Source: Pirellulales bacterium (lineage in GTDB: Bacteria > Planctomycetota > Planctomycetia > Pirellulales > DATAWG01). Taken from it: a DNA stretch of 52,807 bases. The stretch spans positions 1 through 52,807 of the forward strand of contig DASZFO010000124.1 in NCBI GenBank assembly GCA_035939775.1, in the 5' to 3' direction. The notes beneath the pieces were generated by a model, which was not told where the DNA came from, made no database searches, and saw only the letters and a list, made by a program, of their open reading frames with translations. Shown piece after piece: positions 51,431-52,807 of this stretch. Numbering within the stretch: the first letter of the stretch is position 1; each line of letters opens with the position of its first letter. Position numbers and translations under genes: made by a program.

Positions 51431-51528
51431 GAGCGCCTAACAAACCCGGCTGGGAGAAGGGGACAGTCTCCTTTTGTTCCGACGACTCCACAAAAGGGGA
51501 CAGTCCCCGCCGGGTTTGTTAGACGCTC
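51431..51528. repeat. 98-bp palindromic element (GGGGACWGTCCCC family)
   Basis: Outer arms GAGCGCCTAACAAACCCGGC (51431-51450) and GCCGGGTTTGTTAGACGCTC (51509-51528) pair at 19 of 20 bases. Between them: GGGGACAGTCTCC, TTTTGTTCCGACGACTCCAC, AAAA and GGGGACAGTCCCC. Same core as the csrA, metH and hisI copies but with different outer arms. Confidence 0.92.
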
Positions 51529-51889
51529 TATGCCGAAGAATTGCCCTTTTCCTTCTACGGAATCCGAGTAATATAGATACCTAGAGCGATTCCTACCACG
51601 TGTGCCAGGCCGTCGCGCTCAATTGGGCTTGGTGCTGCCGCGGGCCGGCAATGTTGGCCGGTTCGGGTTTGGTTGGCGGAACCAGCGGTTTTGATCCTCG
51701 GAATTCAGATGACCAGCGATGCCACAATTTGTCCGGGAAATCGGCCTCCCGCGGGCCGATCGGCAGCGCTGATTTGCTGCCGGTAGGCAGCGGGGGCCTG
51801 CTGCGGTAACGCAGCGGCGGTCTGAGGACCAGCGGTTTCACCGGCCATTTTCCACTTTCCCCCTTTCCAGGGTGTCTGAGACTCTATCT
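51529..51889. other. Leader region of the fusA-type gene
   Basis: 361 bases, no gene supported. Around 51770-51830 there are repeated GCAGCGG/GGTAACGCAGCGG units. TAATAT near 51570 is a weak -10 candidate without a partner. No Shine-Dalgarno is obvious just before ATG 51890 and no ribosomal-protein leader structure is recognised. Confidence 0.45.
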
Positions 51890-52807
51890 ATGGACCTCGC
51901 AAAACTACGAAACATCGGAATTTCGGCCCACATCGACTCGGGCAAGACCACCTTGAGCGAGCGCATCTTGTACTACGCCGGCCGAATCCATCGCATCCAA
52001 GAGGTCAAGGGCGAGGGCGGGGCTACCATGGACTACATGGACCTCGAACGCGAACGCGGGATCACCATCACCAGCGCCGCCACGACCGTCGAATGGGAAG
52101 ATCATTCGATCAATTTGATCGACACGCCGGGACACGTCGATTTCACAGTCGAAGTCGAGCGCAGCCTGCGCGTTCTGGACGGGGCGATCCTCGTGCTCTG
52201 CGCGGTCGGCGGCGTGCAATCGCAGTCGCTCACGGTCGATCGCCAGATGAAGCGCTATCATGTGCCCCGGCTGGCGTTCATCAACAAGATGGACCGCACC
52301 GGCTCGAACCCCGACCGCGTGGTCGCTCAGGTCAAGGAGAAGATGGATTGCGACGCGATCCTCATGCAATGGCCGATCGGCAAGGAAGACGGCTTCCTAG
52401 GGGTCATCGACCTGGTGACGATGAAGGCCCTTTATTTCGACGGCGACAACGGCGAGAAGGTCCGCGAGGAAGCGATTCCGGCCGAATTGCTCGACGCGGC
52501 CAAGCTGGCCCGGCATCACATGCTCGAAAGCCTTGCCATGTATAGCGACGAGCTGATGGAGCGGCTGCTCTCCGAGGAAGCGGTGCCCGAGGAATTGATC
52601 CACGCGACGATCAAGAACGCGGTGCAGACCCAGGACGCCACGCCGGTCTACATGGGGTCGGCCTACAAGAACAAAGGGGTTCAGCCGCTCTTGGATGCGA
52701 TCGTGCGCTATCTCCCGTCGCCGCTGGAGCGGAAGATCGCCGCCAAGTCGTATGCCAATCCCGACGAGCAATTCCCGCTCGAACCCGATCCGGCCAAGCC
52801 GCTCGTG
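51890..52807 (+). CDS. fusA: Elongation factor G, N-terminal part (spdEFG1/mitochondrial-type)
   Basis: 306 codons, cut by the window end. GTPase domain: G1 [17 protein letters not shown] (Ser where typical bacterial EF-G has Ala), switch region [20 protein letters not shown]3 [20 protein letters not shown] and G4 NKMDRTG. The phrase [14 protein letters not shown] following G1 matches the mitochondrial EFG1/spdEFG1 lineage found in spirochaetes, planctomycetes and delta-proteobacteria. The G2 threonine and the P-loop lysine are present, so it is expected to be functional. It should promote tRNA-mRNA translocation. It stands apart from ribosomal protein genes, unlike the str-operon fusA. Confidence 0.92.
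   Translation, partial: MDLAKLRNIGISAHIDSGKTTLSERILYYAGRIHRIQEVKGEGGATMDYMDLERERGITITSAATTVEWEDHSINLIDTPGHVDFTVEVERSLRVLDGAILVLCAVGGVQSQSLTVDRQMKRYHVPRLAFINKMDRTGSNPDRVVAQVKEKMDCDAILMQWPIGKEDGFLGVIDLVTMKALYFDGDNGEKVREEAIPAELLDAAKLARHHMLESLAMYSDELMERLLSEEAVPEELIHATIKNAVQTQDATPVYMGSAYKNKGVQPLLDAIVRYLPSPLERKIAAKSYANPDEQFPLEPDPAKPLV

Noticed and set aside
51600-51809. Small plus-strand frame upstream of the fusA-type gene
   Set aside because: Composition follows local GCAGCGG repeats and there is no ribosome site or family motif.
1-52807. tRNA, rRNA, tmRNA genes and CRISPR arrays
   Set aside because: No T-loop/anticodon arrangement, rRNA-like segment or regularly spaced short repeat was recognised by eye. 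The 384-bp repeats are coding.

Overview
The window (about 52.8 kb, GC-rich, no rRNA or tRNA genes seen) reads as chromosome of a planctomycete, probably of the Pirellulales type. Pointers are a BBP7-type beta-barrel protein, a Ser/Thr kinase fused to a long run of WD40 repeats, a giant tandem-repeat protein with an 'LEERRVLN' N-terminal tag, small membrane proteins with 'NPYSSP' and 'FQYRLRTLFLVMT' motifs, a HAF-repeat/PEP-CTERM protein, and an elongation factor G of the type shared by spirochaetes, planctomycetes and delta-proteobacteria. Lineage is inferred from these families, not from a marker tree.

Layout. 1-3729: end of an efflux adaptor gene and a complete RND pump. 3764-5497: four minus-strand genes (hemolysin III/PAQR-type membrane protein and three small proteins, one a zinc-ribbon protein of 54 aa). 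5880-7017: TetR regulator and csrA. 7026-10083: BBP7 barrel and S41 (CtpA-type) protease, minus strand. 10818-14579: cobalamin-dependent methionine synthase metH. 14586-25848: WD40 kinase and a 1991-aa surface-type protein with eight 384-bp repeats. 26498-28868: exported protein, hisI, a short GT2-like protein. 29020-33048: sugar-type cluster (cupin, TIM-barrel isomerase, Gfo/Idh/MocA dehydrogenase) interrupted by a 534-bp unit that carries a four-helix-bundle (23S IVP/S23) gene between 50-bp inverted repeats. 33054-34074: rplM-rpsI. 34191-38190: membrane protein, solitary pntAA, DUF2071, exported methyltransferase. 38584-40176: sigma-54 activator gene, tandem enhancer-like palindromes, a sigma-54 promoter and a small basic protein. 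40211-44746: three minus-strand envelope-type proteins plus one small plus-strand membrane protein. 45041-46969: DCC protein and fumC. 47250-51405: HAF/PEP-CTERM gene with a frameshift, PQQ-type propeller, small exported protein, CPBP intramembrane protease. 51890-end: fusA-type gene, cut by the window edge.

Two things stand out. First, the spaces between genes, and some genes themselves, are loaded with short palindromic elements from several families. The commonest has two GGGGAC-W-GTCCCC cores around a TTTTG/CAAAA stem; it occurs upstream of csrA, hisI and the fusA-type gene and is read in frame inside metH and an exported protein. Second, 38.5-40.2 kb looks like a self-contained sigma-54 regulatory module: activator gene, two NtrC-like sites about 170-200 bp upstream of a near-consensus -24/-12 promoter, then a 58-aa basic protein of unknown function whose start lies 42 nt below the predicted transcription start.
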